Shown: positions 27,190-35,973 of the stretch, in pieces | Layout: each line of letters begins with the position of its first letter | Numbering within the stretch: position 1 is the stretch's first letter | Source: CACIIZ01 sp045565285 | Lineage (GTDB): Bacteria; Pseudomonadota; Alphaproteobacteria; Rhodobacterales; Rhodobacteraceae | Length of the DNA stretch: 64,000 bases | NCBI GenBank assembly: GCA_045565285.1 | Contig: JBJLFR010000022.1 | Location: 10,038-74,037 of the forward strand | Reading direction: 5' to 3' | Position numbers and translations under genes: made by a program | The notes under the pieces: generated by a model | The model's database searches: none | What the model was told of the DNA's origin: nothing | The model's input: the letters and a program-made list of their open reading frames with translations, nothing else

Positions 27190-28001
27190 TTAGTAACTAT
27201 AATTTAGAGCAAAAATAGTAGTAATATTATTCTCTTTTAATACTATAGGGCTTTTTGCAACCTGCCCTATTAATTTTTTGTAACTTAAATTTGCAGTTAA
27301 GCTCAACTTATCATTTAGTTTATAAATCCCTATTATATTTGCTGAAATATCTTTTATACCATCACTTAAACTATATACTGAATATCCAGAAGAAATATTT
27401 TCATTACTGTCTATCCCAAAATAGTTATTCAAGTATGTTTTATCAGCATAAGTGAATGAAATTGAGGGGGAATAATAAATGTATTCAATCCAATAATAGG
27501 AAAACCACTTCCTAATGATGTTTTCAAATAAGAACCTTTATGACCTTTTTGAAATATATCGTAAGCAAGTTCTGAAGAAATTGAATAATACTTGCTCTTA
27601 TATTTAGCTCCAACTTTAGGTTCCAAAGTCCAATTAATTTTATTTAATCCAGATAAATTATTATCTTGTTTTGGATCTCTTCCAAGATTTAAACCGACAC
27701 CATAATTGAATGACCAGCTTTCATTATTAAAAAAGTCAACCTTAACTCCCGCTATAGGATTAACTTTAATTTTTTTGTATTTAAAGTCTAAAAATGGGAC
27801 AGTTCGGCTTAAAGAATTATCAGATCCTTCATATTTAGGAGTATTTATAATTCCAAGACCTATATTTAAGTCAAAATTTCTACTTTCATTTAAGGTATAA
27901 TTTTCTTTTTTTGATTCAGCATTTATAGAAGAAATCATAAGAAAAAATAATATAAAAGAAGTTTTTAAATTTTTGATAAAACTAAATGAGAACATATCCA
28001 A
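27190..28001 (-). pseudogene. MipA/OmpV family outer-membrane protein, frameshifted
   Basis: Signal peptide MDMFSFSFIKNLKTS, then hydrophobic, to SINAES, followed by beta-strands typical of MipA/OmpV (FDLNIGLGIINTPKYEGSDN, GVGLNLGRD). The frame opens 28001-27429, but downstream of GFPIIG it goes astray. Shifting by one base near 27490 gives YIYYSPSISFTYADKTY and continues through NNYFGIDSNENISSGYS to a C-terminal strand ending ALNYSY, the aromatic end typical of an outer-membrane barrel (27190). The two pieces together equal a normal MipA (about 270 residues). Family-level assignment moderate, frameshift strong. Confidence 0.75.
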
Positions 28002-28059
28002 TAATAATAAAATTTTTAAATTTCAATTAATATCTTATCTTATAATTAATTTTTATTCA

Positions 28060-29067
28060 TTAGTGAATACGTCTTCTTCTTTTATTTTTTGAAGTACTCT
28101 TAACTTCAGAACTATCAGATTTTGATGAAAATTTACCAAAACAATCCTCAATCAAATCCAAACTTACTTCTCTTGAAGTTAGCTTTTTAGATAAGGATTT
28201 TTTCATTGCTCTTATATGTAATGGGGTAGTGCCACAGCAACCTCCAATTATGCTAGCACCTAAATCTCTTGCAAAGCAAGCATACTTAGCCATAATTTCA
28301 GGAGTACCATCATAAACAATTTTTCCTCCTTTGAATTTAGGTATACCCGCATTACCTTTAGCTATTATTTTAATTTCTTCATTTATGAAGCTTTTAATAG
28401 TTCTTAGAAGATCTGAAGACCCCACCCCACAATTAGCTCCAAAAGCTAACGGCTTATAATCTAGATTAAAGATTAAATTTTTAAACTCTAATGGAGTTAT
28501 TCCCATCATTGTCCTACCAGAAGTATCAAAACTCATTGTCCCACACCATTGCATATTTAGGCTTTTTGCAGCAGCAACCGCTGCTTTGAATTCATCAATA
28601 TGTGACATTGTTTCAATCCAAAGGACATCTACACCACCATCTTTAAGGCCTTTAGACTGTTCTTTAAAGATATCAATGGCTTCACTATACGTCATTGAGC
28701 CTAGAGGTTCAATCAATTCACCTGTAGGACCTATAGATCCAGCAAGTACTATAGAACGATTATAATTATATATAATTTCTTTGCCAATTTCAGCTGATTT
28801 TTTTGAAACCATATATGAATTTTTTTCTTGCCTGTGCAGTTTTAATCTAGCTGAATTTGAACCAAATGAGTTAGTTAAAATTAAATCACTTCCCGCGTCT
28901 AGAAAGCTTTCATACAGCTGCCTTACTTTATCTGGATATTCTATATTCCATAACTCAGGTGCGTCTCCTGAGGTAAGTCCCATTTTAAATAATTCTGTTC
29001 CTGTTCCACCATCAGCAAGTATCCAATCATTTTCTTTTAACATTTTGGAAAGTAGGTTAATGGACAT
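28060..29067 (-). CDS. Homocysteine/betaine-homocysteine S-methyltransferase family protein
   Basis: A 335-residue TIM-barrel enzyme with LADGGTGTELFKMG start, LTNSFGSNS, GSIGPTGELIEPLG and ETMSHIDEFKAAV. Zinc ligands are Cys in GANCGVG and the pair in IIGGCCGTTP. It would move a methyl from a donor (glycine betaine, or S-methylmethionine/DMSP-type) to homocysteine, giving methionine. Lysine-rich tail (KNKRRRR). Adjacent to the betaine transporter, so BHMT-like use of betaine is likely. It is minus strand, convergent with none of the pro genes' promoters. Confidence 0.85.
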   Translation of the reverse strand: MSINLLSKMLKENDWILADGGTGTELFKMGLTSGDAPELWNIEYPDKVRQLYESFLDAGSDLILTNSFGSNSARLKLHRQEKNSYMVSKKSAEIGKEIIYNYNRSIVLAGSIGPTGELIEPLGSMTYSEAIDIFKEQSKGLKDGGVDVLWIETMSHIDEFKAAVAAAKSLNMQWCGTMSFDTSGRTMMGITPLEFKNLIFNLDYKPLAFGANCGVGSSDLLRTIKSFINEEIKIIAKGNAGIPKFKGGKIVYDGTPEIMAKYACFARDLGASIIGGCCGTTPLHIRAMKKSLSKKLTSREVSLDLIEDCFGKFSSKSDSSEVKSTSKNKRRRRIH

Positions 29068-29222
29068 TTTTTACCTAAATAATTTAAGATTCGTTGATAC
29101 TCAAAAAACTAAAAAACAATAATATAAATTCAATTTATATACCAAATTCATATAAACCTCAAAATAAGTCATTAATACAAATTTTTTTAGTAAATAATAT
29201 TAAATAAAGAAAGTTAATTATT

Positions 29223-29703
29223 ATGAACTATGGAATACTTTTCCTTCCTGCAGCTTTATTTCCTGCGGATACCACTAATGATGATAAATTATGCTAACAG
29301 ATATAGCTCATTGCGTGCACTAATTAGAAGAATAAATGACGATCTAGTAGAAAATCGTGAATCAAAAGTAAAATTTATGTTAAAAAATATCTTGAACAAA
29401 TTCAAATTTTGAGAAGAAGACTTTATCTAAATAGAACATTTCAAACATTAGGATCGGTAAGCTTTTTTTAATCTATTAGTTATATTTTTTGGACTTCAAT
29501 TAATTTCTGATATACCTAATCCAAATATGGTCAACATATTTATTTCTTTTTTTATTGCAGCTTTATTAATTCTTTCAATATCAATAGCGCTCTTCATTTT
29601 TGAACTTCAGTTGTCAGTTAAAGCATTAAATAAATACCTAGAAGACTTAAAAGAAACATGCTACTCCACTAATATGAACAATATTATTTTGATAAAAAAA
29701 TGA
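29223..29703 (+). pseudogene. DUF2721 membrane protein with three frameshifts
   Basis: Pieces in three frames join into a DUF2721-like protein: MNYGILFLPAALFPA, then IPLMMINYANRYSSLRALIRR, then YLEQIQILRRRLYLNRTFQ, then a two-helix membrane tail (NLLVIFFGLQLISDI, FFIAALLILSISIALFIFE). Junctions: an extra base at 29265-29268, one A short in the A6 run at 29382-29387, and an extra T in the T7 run at 29463-29469. Two of the three lie in homopolymers, so sequence or assembly error is as likely as real decay. The restored stop TGA overlaps the ATG of the next gene (ATGA). Confidence 0.75.
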
Positions 29704-30227
29704 TTACACCAACAAGAAAAGCACCAAGCTTAGTTTTACCCACTGTTTACCATGGTGAGTTTAATTTGTTCAATGAATCTCCGAAAAAATTCACTATGGC
29801 AATATTTATAAGAGGTTTACATTGTCCACTTTGTATTACTTATCTCAAAGAAATTACAACTTATCTTTCAACATTAAGTGATCTTGGAGTCGACTACGTA
29901 ATTATTTCTGCAGATGATCAAACCCGTGCAACACAAATGTTGCAGAAAGTTGGATCGACAGAATTAAGATTTGCATATAACCTTGATATTGAAAAAGCAA
30001 AGGAATGGAATTTGTATATATCTAAAGGAAAAGGTAAAACTTCAATTGGTGTTGAAGAATTAGATTTTTTTCCAGAACCAGGCCTATTTTTAATTAAACC
30101 AGATAAAACAATTTTTTCCGTATACATACAGTCTATGCCCTTTGCCAGGCCACAATTCAAAGATATAGTTAATTCTTTAAACTTTATTATTGAAAAAAAA
30201 TATCCAGCTAGGGGAAATATTACTTAA
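29700..30227 (+). CDS. Peroxiredoxin-like (AhpC/TSA) thiol protein
   Basis: A 175-residue thioredoxin-fold protein. AIFIRGLHCPLCITYLKE places a CxxC-type pair where peroxiredoxins have the peroxidatic Cys. IISADDQTRATQMLQKV and EPGLFLIKPDKTIFSVYIQSMP match the family. It may reduce peroxides or act as a thiol-disulfide oxidoreductase. The ATG overlaps the stop of the DUF2721 gene by 4 nt. Followed by a MAPEG gene, together with it possibly a detoxification pair. Confidence 0.8.
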   Translation: MITPTRKAPSLVLPTVYHGEFNLFNESPKKFTMAIFIRGLHCPLCITYLKEITTYLSTLSDLGVDYVIISADDQTRATQMLQKVGSTELRFAYNLDIEKAKEWNLYISKGKGKTSIGVEELDFFPEPGLFLIKPDKTIFSVYIQSMPFARPQFKDIVNSLNFIIEKKYPARGNIT

Positions 30228-30262
30228 GATTAATAGTAAACTATTTTAATTAAATTAAAATT

Positions 30263-30670
30263 ATGAATGATTTGTATTTAACATCAATCTTTGCTTCACT
30301 TTTTACATTTATCTATCTTTTTCTTTCATTCAGAGTTGGATATTTTAGAGGGAGTCCCGTTATGAGACTTATTTTTAAAATGGGTCATGAAATCAATGAA
30401 AAGAAGTTGAATCGTAATGTCAGATCACATGGTAATTTTTCAGAATATGTACCTATTTTTTTAATACTGCTCTTAATACTAGAAATTAAAAATGGGACAC
30501 CATTTTTATACTTATTAACTATATGTTTAATATTTTTATATGGTAGATTAGCACATGCTATTTGCTTTTCTTTCTATGCATTCAACCCCTTTCTTAGAAT
30601 ATCAGGTATGCTTTGTACATATCTTGGATTAGGCACATTAAGTCTATTATTAGTTTATCAATTATCATAA
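30263..30670 (+). CDS. MAPEG-family membrane protein
   Basis: A 135-residue, four-helix inner-membrane protein. RVGYFRGSPVM followed by LNRNVRSHGNFSEYVPIFLILL is the MAPEG signature (Asn/Arg/His/Glu around helix 2), and RLAHAICF is a further family motif. Members are glutathione-dependent transferases or peroxidases. It lies 35 bp after the peroxiredoxin-like gene. Confidence 0.82.
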   Translation: MNDLYLTSIFASLFTFIYLFLSFRVGYFRGSPVMRLIFKMGHEINEKKLNRNVRSHGNFSEYVPIFLILLLILEIKNGTPFLYLLTICLIFLYGRLAHAICFSFYAFNPFLRISGMLCTYLGLGTLSLLLVYQLS

Positions 30671-30729
30671 ATAGTAATTAATTATTCATTCTCTATTAGA
30701 AGAATTCTTATCTAAAATTAGGAGAGCAA

Positions 30730-31605
30730 TTGGAAAATATTCGTGGAATTTTTTTTATGACAGTTGCAATGGCTAGTTTTGCATTAGAAGATCTTATTAT
30801 AAAAATTTTATCAAAATTTATGCCAGTTTCCCAAATTCTAATATATGTTGGAATAGTTTCGGTTTGTTTATTGATCATTATGGGGAAAATACAGAAAATT
30901 CCTATAATAAGATCTCAAGACATCAAAAACCCCTTAATACTTTTTCGTACAATATCTGATATGCTTGGGGCGATTTTTATAGTTTATGCAATATCTTTAA
31001 TTTCTCTATCAACGGTTTCTTCCTTTTTGCAAGCTATACCTCTACTAGTAACAGCAGGATCTGCATTTTTTTTAAAAGAAAAAGTAGGGTGGCGTCGTTG
31101 GTCTGCAGTTGTAGTTGGTTTTTGTGGAGTAATTTTAATACTTAAACCTGGAATGAATGGTTTCCAAAGTTCTTCAATATTAGCATTTATAGGGATATTT
31201 TTTTTAGGATTAAGAGATCTTATCACAAGAAATATAAAAGATGATATACCATCCTTAACAATCTCGATATATGCCTTTTTGGCAACAACAATAGGTGGGG
31301 TCTTATTAATACCAATCAGTAACACTTTTGTTGTAATATCAACTGTGCAGTCGTATTTAATATTATTAAGTGCAGTTGTAGCAAGTTTTTCGTATTTTAT
31401 GCTTGTTTTAGCAACTAGAAAAGGTGATGTGTCAGTTATATCTCCTTTTCGATATACTAGGCTTCTTTTTGCATTAATCTTAGCTGTTTTTATATTGGGA
31501 GAAAGGCCAGATTTTTATACTTTAGTAGGTGCTACAATTATAATATTGTCCGGTTGTTATACCTTTTGGCGAGAATATTTGATTAAAAAAAAGAAAATTA
31601 TATGA
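30730..31605 (+). CDS. EamA/DMT-family transporter
   Basis: A 291-residue, ten-helix protein made of two EamA repeats (first: LEDLIIKILSKFMPVSQ; second: FVYRYTRLLFALILAV-type region, SVISPFRYTRL). These export or import small metabolites; substrate unknown. The TTG start at 30730 is supported by AGGAG just before it. It overlaps the next EamA gene by 4 nt (ATGA), suggesting a pair acting together or as a heterodimer. Confidence 0.85.
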   Translation: MENIRGIFFMTVAMASFALEDLIIKILSKFMPVSQILIYVGIVSVCLLIIMGKIQKIPIIRSQDIKNPLILFRTISDMLGAIFIVYAISLISLSTVSSFLQAIPLLVTAGSAFFLKEKVGWRRWSAVVVGFCGVILILKPGMNGFQSSSILAFIGIFFLGLRDLITRNIKDDIPSLTISIYAFLATTIGGVLLIPISNTFVVISTVQSYLILLSAVVASFSYFMLVLATRKGDVSVISPFRYTRLLFALILAVFILGERPDFYTLVGATIIILSGCYTFWREYLIKKKKII

Positions 31606-32507
31606 ATATAAAGGGAGGACTTTTCATTGCATTTGGCATGCTGATACTAGCAATTGGTGATAATTATATTCGTTTTCTAACTGATAAAATTGGACTTTGG
31701 CAATTTCACCTCATAAGAAGTTTAATTGCAATACCATTACTAATATTATTTTCTATATATCAAAATTGGTTAATAATTTTTCCTAAAAATATTAAATTTG
31801 TTTTTTATAGAACAGCTTTAATAGTAATTGCCATGTTAATATACTTTGGTTGTTTAGCCTTTTTCCCAATCTCTCAAGTTGCTGCGGGACTTTTTACTTC
31901 TCCTTTTTTTGTAATTATATTTTCTAACATTTTGTATAAAGAAAAATTTAACTTTATAAAAATATTGTCTATTTTCATAGGTAGTATAGGTGTTTTTATG
32001 GTATTAGATATTAATATTTATAATTTTACTTATGGAGCATTATTTCCAATATTTGCAGGAGCATTTTATGCACTTTCATCAATAACTACCAGAAAATGGT
32101 GTAAGGATGAAGATCCTCGATCACTTATGTTTATGTTTTTTACGGGAATTGGTCTTGCATCATTTCTGATCATTATTACACTGGAATTAAACTCATTCCT
32201 TTCATTAGTACCAGTCTCAGAATCTTTTATATCGTTAGGTTTTACTTCCATGGATAATGTATCTTTATTTATAATTATATTTCATGCTTTAGTATCAGTT
32301 ATTGGTGGTATTTTTATCACCTACGGATATCAAAAAGGAGAAACAAGTTTTGTTGCTATTTTTGAATATTCATTCCTATTTTTTGCTACCTTTTGGGGTG
32401 TTTTATTTTTATCAGATTTTATTTCTACTTATATAATTGCTGGAATGGTACTTATTCTTTTATCTGGAATCTTAGTTTCAATTAAAGAAAAAAATAAAGG
32501 GAGATGA
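31602..32507 (+). CDS. EamA/DMT-family transporter, second of a coupled pair
   Basis: A 301-residue, ten-helix EamA protein (LAIGDNYIRFLTDKIG, LWQFHLIRSL, AAGLFTSPFFVIIFS, GYQKGETSFVAIFEYS). It shares domain layout with the upstream gene and overlaps it by the ATGA. It ends 8 bp before a small ABM-like gene. Substrate unknown. Confidence 0.85.
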   Translation: MNIKGGLFIAFGMLILAIGDNYIRFLTDKIGLWQFHLIRSLIAIPLLILFSIYQNWLIIFPKNIKFVFYRTALIVIAMLIYFGCLAFFPISQVAAGLFTSPFFVIIFSNILYKEKFNFIKILSIFIGSIGVFMVLDINIYNFTYGALFPIFAGAFYALSSITTRKWCKDEDPRSLMFMFFTGIGLASFLIIITLELNSFLSLVPVSESFISLGFTSMDNVSLFIIIFHALVSVIGGIFITYGYQKGETSFVAIFEYSFLFFATFWGVLFLSDFISTYIIAGMVLILLSGILVSIKEKNKGR

Positions 32508-32514
32508 GATAAAA

Positions 32515-32820
32515 ATGGTTGGAATGATTAACTGTATAAGGTTTAGACCTAAAGAAGGTCAAGTGGAAGCTTTGTTTAAGGCTTATGCAGAATACGTTAG
32601 AGATTATCCATTTGATGACATAATGCATCAAATTATTGATCTAGGAACTGGAGAATACGCCCTAATAGGATTACATCATAGTATTGATACTTTTGTAGAT
32701 ATTATGAATAGAGATAATCGAGTAAGTGATATGTTGAGAGTGTTCGTAGAGCCATATGAAGACGGAGAAAGTTTTCATTCAATCTCGGGGCCTGTGGTAA
32801 ATTACAATGATTTTCTCTAG
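32515..32820 (+). CDS. Small ABM-like (ferredoxin-fold) protein
   Basis: A 101-residue protein (MINCIRFRPKEGQVEALFKAYAEY, YALIGLHHSIDTF) with the strand-helix-strand pattern of antibiotic-biosynthesis-monooxygenase-like proteins. No active-site residue is clear. It follows the two EamA genes at 8 bp and so likely shares their mRNA. Confidence 0.6.
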   Translation: MVGMINCIRFRPKEGQVEALFKAYAEYVRDYPFDDIMHQIIDLGTGEYALIGLHHSIDTFVDIMNRDNRVSDMLRVFVEPYEDGESFHSISGPVVNYNDFL

Positions 32821-32869
32821 TGAATAAATAAAAAAAATTTTACTTTCATATGATCCTATGATTCAGTTT

Positions 32870-33247
32870 ATGTATAATTATTCTATTTTTCATCAAATAA
32901 TTGGAACTTCTATTTCTACTTTAGCTTGAACTTAACATGAAATAAATAAAGCTGGTAGTTTAAAAACTCATAAAATAGTTGGTGGTAGTGGTATGAATAC
33001 GTATTACTATTACTATCCGTCTTGTAGTTTTTTTACATATAATAAACCCAAACTTTTTGAAAGAATGGCTTATTTACCAGCTGAATTATTATGAAAGCAA
33101 ATAGAATTCAAACCAACAGTTGAATTATTGTTAGGTAAAAGACCCAATTGAATGCAGAGAGATCCTTCTATGATTGAGTCTTTTAGCGATAATGGTAACT
33201 TAGAAAAGCTTCAAGATTTATTAGGAAATCTAGATCAAAGAGAATAA
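32870..33247 (+). pseudogene. Remnant gene with four in-frame stops, three TGA at Trp-like sites
   Basis: One frame from ATG 32870 to TAA 33247 is protein-like throughout but is interrupted by TGA at 32927, TAA at 32933, TGA at 33092 and TGA at 33149. Readable parts include KIVGGSGMNTYYYYYPSC, KPKLFERMAYLPAELL, KQIEFKPTVELLLGKRPN and MQRDPSMIESFSDN. The three TGA sit where Trp would be natural (ELL-KQIEF, RPN-MQRD). I do not recognise the family. TGA ends intact genes nearby, so this is not a general recoding; simple TGG to TGA decay is preferred. Confidence 0.6.
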
Positions 33248-33262
33248 GATAATGATATTTTT

Positions 33263-33850
33263 TTATACTGATGCTAAAGAAAGTATAACTACTAAAATCA
33301 AACTTATTCCCATAAAATATCTTACTATATTTTTAAAAGTTTTACTCAAAGGTAATTCATAAAATAAGACACCGGCGTATAACCAAATTAAATGTATAGG
33401 AACCCAAATTAAATTACTTATCAATAATTTCAATAAAATTTCTATTAAGAAATTTGAAGGATAGAAAGCGAAACCTGAATAAAAAGATAAATTAACTATG
33501 TAAGCTTTTGGATTAATGAGCTGTAAGATTATACCATGTTTAATTCCAGGAATACTTTTCGATTTTAAGAAATTTAAATTTGCACCCTTAAACATAATTT
33601 TTAAAGATAGATATATAAAAAAAATTGATGATAAAAATAAACAAATAGTTCTAACCATTGGATAAGAAAAGATAATACTCGATAACCCAGAAATGACTAA
33701 TAAAGCAACAAGGTTAGTACCTAAAAAAAGTCCGAAAACATATCTTATTCCAGATTTGAAACCATAAGCAGTACCTACTCCAGCAGTTGATAAAACCCCA
33801 GGACCAGGAGTAATTATTAGAAAGAAAACAGCAAAAGCAAAAACGATCAA
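33263..33850 (-). CDS. LysE-family amino-acid exporter
   Basis: A 195-residue, six-helix inner-membrane protein: FFLIITPGPGVLSTAGVGTAYGFKSG is the LysE N-terminal signature, and LLQLINPKAYIVNLSFYSG is the second conserved block. It exports amino acids or similar solutes; the exact one is unknown. The TTG start at 33850 lacks a clear ribosome-binding site, so the N-terminus may be a little off. It is convergent with the remnant gene at 32870. Confidence 0.82.
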   Translation of the reverse strand: MIVFAFAVFFLIITPGPGVLSTAGVGTAYGFKSGIRYVFGLFLGTNLVALLVISGLSSIIFSYPMVRTICLFLSSIFFIYLSLKIMFKGANLNFLKSKSIPGIKHGIILQLINPKAYIVNLSFYSGFAFYPSNFLIEILLKLLISNLIWVPIHLIWLYAGVLFYELPLSKTFKNIVRYFMGISLILVVILSLASV

Positions 33851-34041
33851 AAGGATAAATCTCTACTATAAATAGAAAATATTTATGATTAGATAAAACA
33901 TATGGACATTATTTTAAAGAATAAAATTAATTCATCACTTTAATGTAAATAATTCTTCTCAGGCAAAACTAAAATTAGTTTACTCAAGTCATTAAAATAT
34001 ATAAAATATAAATGTTATATTTTTAATTAAAGAGAAGATTA

Positions 34042-35016
34042 TTGGACGATAAAAAATTTGGTACTCTTGATAAACATGGTGATTGGGCTCCAAATAAATT
34101 ATTAGAGCCAGCCCCTATTTGGTTATTTCCACCTAAGCCAAAAAAAATATTGGCTTGGGTACCAGCATATTTTTTCCCTTATAATGTCCTCTTTATGATT
34201 TCCTCAATTATCTATTGGTTTCTTGTTATACCCACAGTGGAAACCATGTCTAATTTTTCATTGGATTGGACTATTAATATTTTAGTTGTTAATTTGTTTC
34301 TGGTTTTTATTTGGTATCAGGGATAGAAACCCCCCCTTTACATAAAGAAAAAACAAGCAAATAGATTTAAATATAATAAAAGTTTTCCTCAAGATATTAA
34401 AAAAAAGTTTTTTTGGTTCAAAAACCAGACCATAGATAATATGACAAGATCAATGCTTTTTGGCGTTCCAATATGGTCTATTCTTCAAATACTAATGCTA
34501 TGGACTTTTTCAAACGGGTACATACCTTGGATCAATTTTTCTGAGAATACAATTTGGTTTATTCTAATGGTTTTAGTTGTACCTATAATTCATGATTTTC
34601 ACTTTTATTGCATCCATAGACTAATACACATTCCTATTCTATATAAATGGGTGAACTCTGTTCATCACAAATCAGTGAACCCAAGTCCATGGTCATCACT
34701 GTCAATGCATCCAGTTGAACACATTCTATATTTTGGTACAGTTTTTTGGCATTTCTTGTTACCATCAAACCCGATTATTGCCCTTTATCAACTACATTTT
34801 GCAGGTTTTGGAGCTGTCCCTGGTCATATTGGTTTTGATAAAGTTGAATTATCAAAAAATAAAGCATTTGATACCCATGCATATATGCATTACCTTCATC
34901 ATAAGTACTTTAACGTAAATTATGGTGGTGACGGGTTAGTTCCATTTGATAGAGTTTTTGGTACATACCACAATGGATCCAAAGATTCAGACATTAGATT
35001 TAAACCCAAGGCTTAA
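34042..35016 (+). pseudogene. Sterol desaturase/fatty-acid hydroxylase family protein split by an in-frame TAG
   Basis: Two ORFs are in the same frame, separated only by TAG at 34324-34326. N part: APIWLFPPKPKKILAWVPAYFFP, with membrane helices. After the stop the reading continues as KPPLYIKKKQANRF to VPIIHDFHFYCIHRLIH, VNSVHHKSVNPSPWSS and MHYLHHKYFNVNYGG, the His-box di-iron motifs. The stop lies at a position reading FIWYQG-stop-KPPLY, where Trp is plausible (TGG to TAG). Product should be about 324 residues. Real nonsense mutation or base error. Confidence 0.8.
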
Positions 35017-35063
35017 TTGAAAAAGCTTTCCAGAAAAATGTTATAAAAATTATTTGAGAAGAA

Positions 35064-35948
35064 ATGATATTTATAAAAGTTATAGAGATCGTTTTTCCAG
35101 TTTTTTTTCTTTCATTGCTTGGTTTTTTTTGGGTAAAAAAGGGATTTGAATATCCTATGCAATTTGTAACTAGGTTATGTATGAACTTAGCAGTTCCTTG
35201 CCTAGTATTCGTTTCTCTAATGAATACTGAAATAAACATAAAACTTTTGTTCAATTTTACTCTAGCAACTCTTTTTACCTATACATTAATAATTATAACT
35301 TTTTTTGTTATCATTAAATTAATTAAAATAAATTCTAAAACATATTTAGCACCTTTATCTTTTGGTAATACAGGCAATATTGGTTTACCTTTAGCTTACT
35401 TTGCATTTGGAGAAACCGGCTTAGGTTATGCTGTTTTAGTTCTATCAATTACTTCAATTTTATCCTTTTCTATTGGAATTTGGTTTGTTTCAGGAAAGAC
35501 TTCATTTCTTAATATACTTAAAAATGAACCTCTGCTAACAGCAACATTTATAGGTTTATTTTTTTTATTAACAGGATACCAAACTCCATTTTTTTTAACC
35601 TCTACATTTGAGCTAATTGGACAAACAGCTATACCACTGATGTTAATTACACTTGGAGTAGCAGTAGCTAGTTTAAATGTTACCCATTTTTATTGGGCTC
35701 TAAAATTAGGTATTCTAAAGTTATTTGTCTGCATATCATTATCTTTAATTATCGGATACATTTCACAGCTTGATCACATTCCTTTTTCTATTCTTGTTTT
35801 GCAAATGTCTGCTCCTGTTGCTATAACTTCTTATCTTTTGGCAAAAAAGTACAATGCTGATGATAAAGCCGTTGCTGGAATTGTTATTGCGTCCACAAGT
35901 TTATCAATTTTATATTTTCCGATTATTTTATATTTTCAATTAAGCTAA
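35064..35948 (+). CDS. AEC-family transporter (auxin efflux carrier/malate permease type)
   Basis: A 294-residue, roughly ten-helix membrane protein of the AEC family: VIEIVFPVFFLSLLGFFWVKKGF, FVTRLCMNLAVPCLVF and FGNTGNIGLPLAYFAFGETG (conserved Asn/Gly block) are typical. It moves carboxylates such as malate. ATG 35064 has AGAAG nearby. It is convergent with the TRAP permease gene, ends 25 bp apart. Confidence 0.85.
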   Translation: MIFIKVIEIVFPVFFLSLLGFFWVKKGFEYPMQFVTRLCMNLAVPCLVFVSLMNTEINIKLLFNFTLATLFTYTLIIITFFVIIKLIKINSKTYLAPLSFGNTGNIGLPLAYFAFGETGLGYAVLVLSITSILSFSIGIWFVSGKTSFLNILKNEPLLTATFIGLFFLLTGYQTPFFLTSTFELIGQTAIPLMLITLGVAVASLNVTHFYWALKLGILKLFVCISLSLIIGYISQLDHIPFSILVLQMSAPVAITSYLLAKKYNADDKAVAGIVIASTSLSILYFPIILYFQLS

Positions 35949-35973
35949 AAATAAAAAATTAATTAAAATCATA

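Noticed and set aside
27190..27432. Separate 80-residue protein
   Set aside because: It is the C-terminal part of the MipA/OmpV-like barrel in a shifted frame.
29230..29412. Independent 60-residue protein
   Set aside because: It is the middle piece of the frameshifted DUF2721 gene.
32870..33247. Genome-wide reading of TGA as tryptophan
   Set aside because: Intact genes end with TGA (32507, 47220) and normal genes use TGG for Trp, so recoding is not supported.
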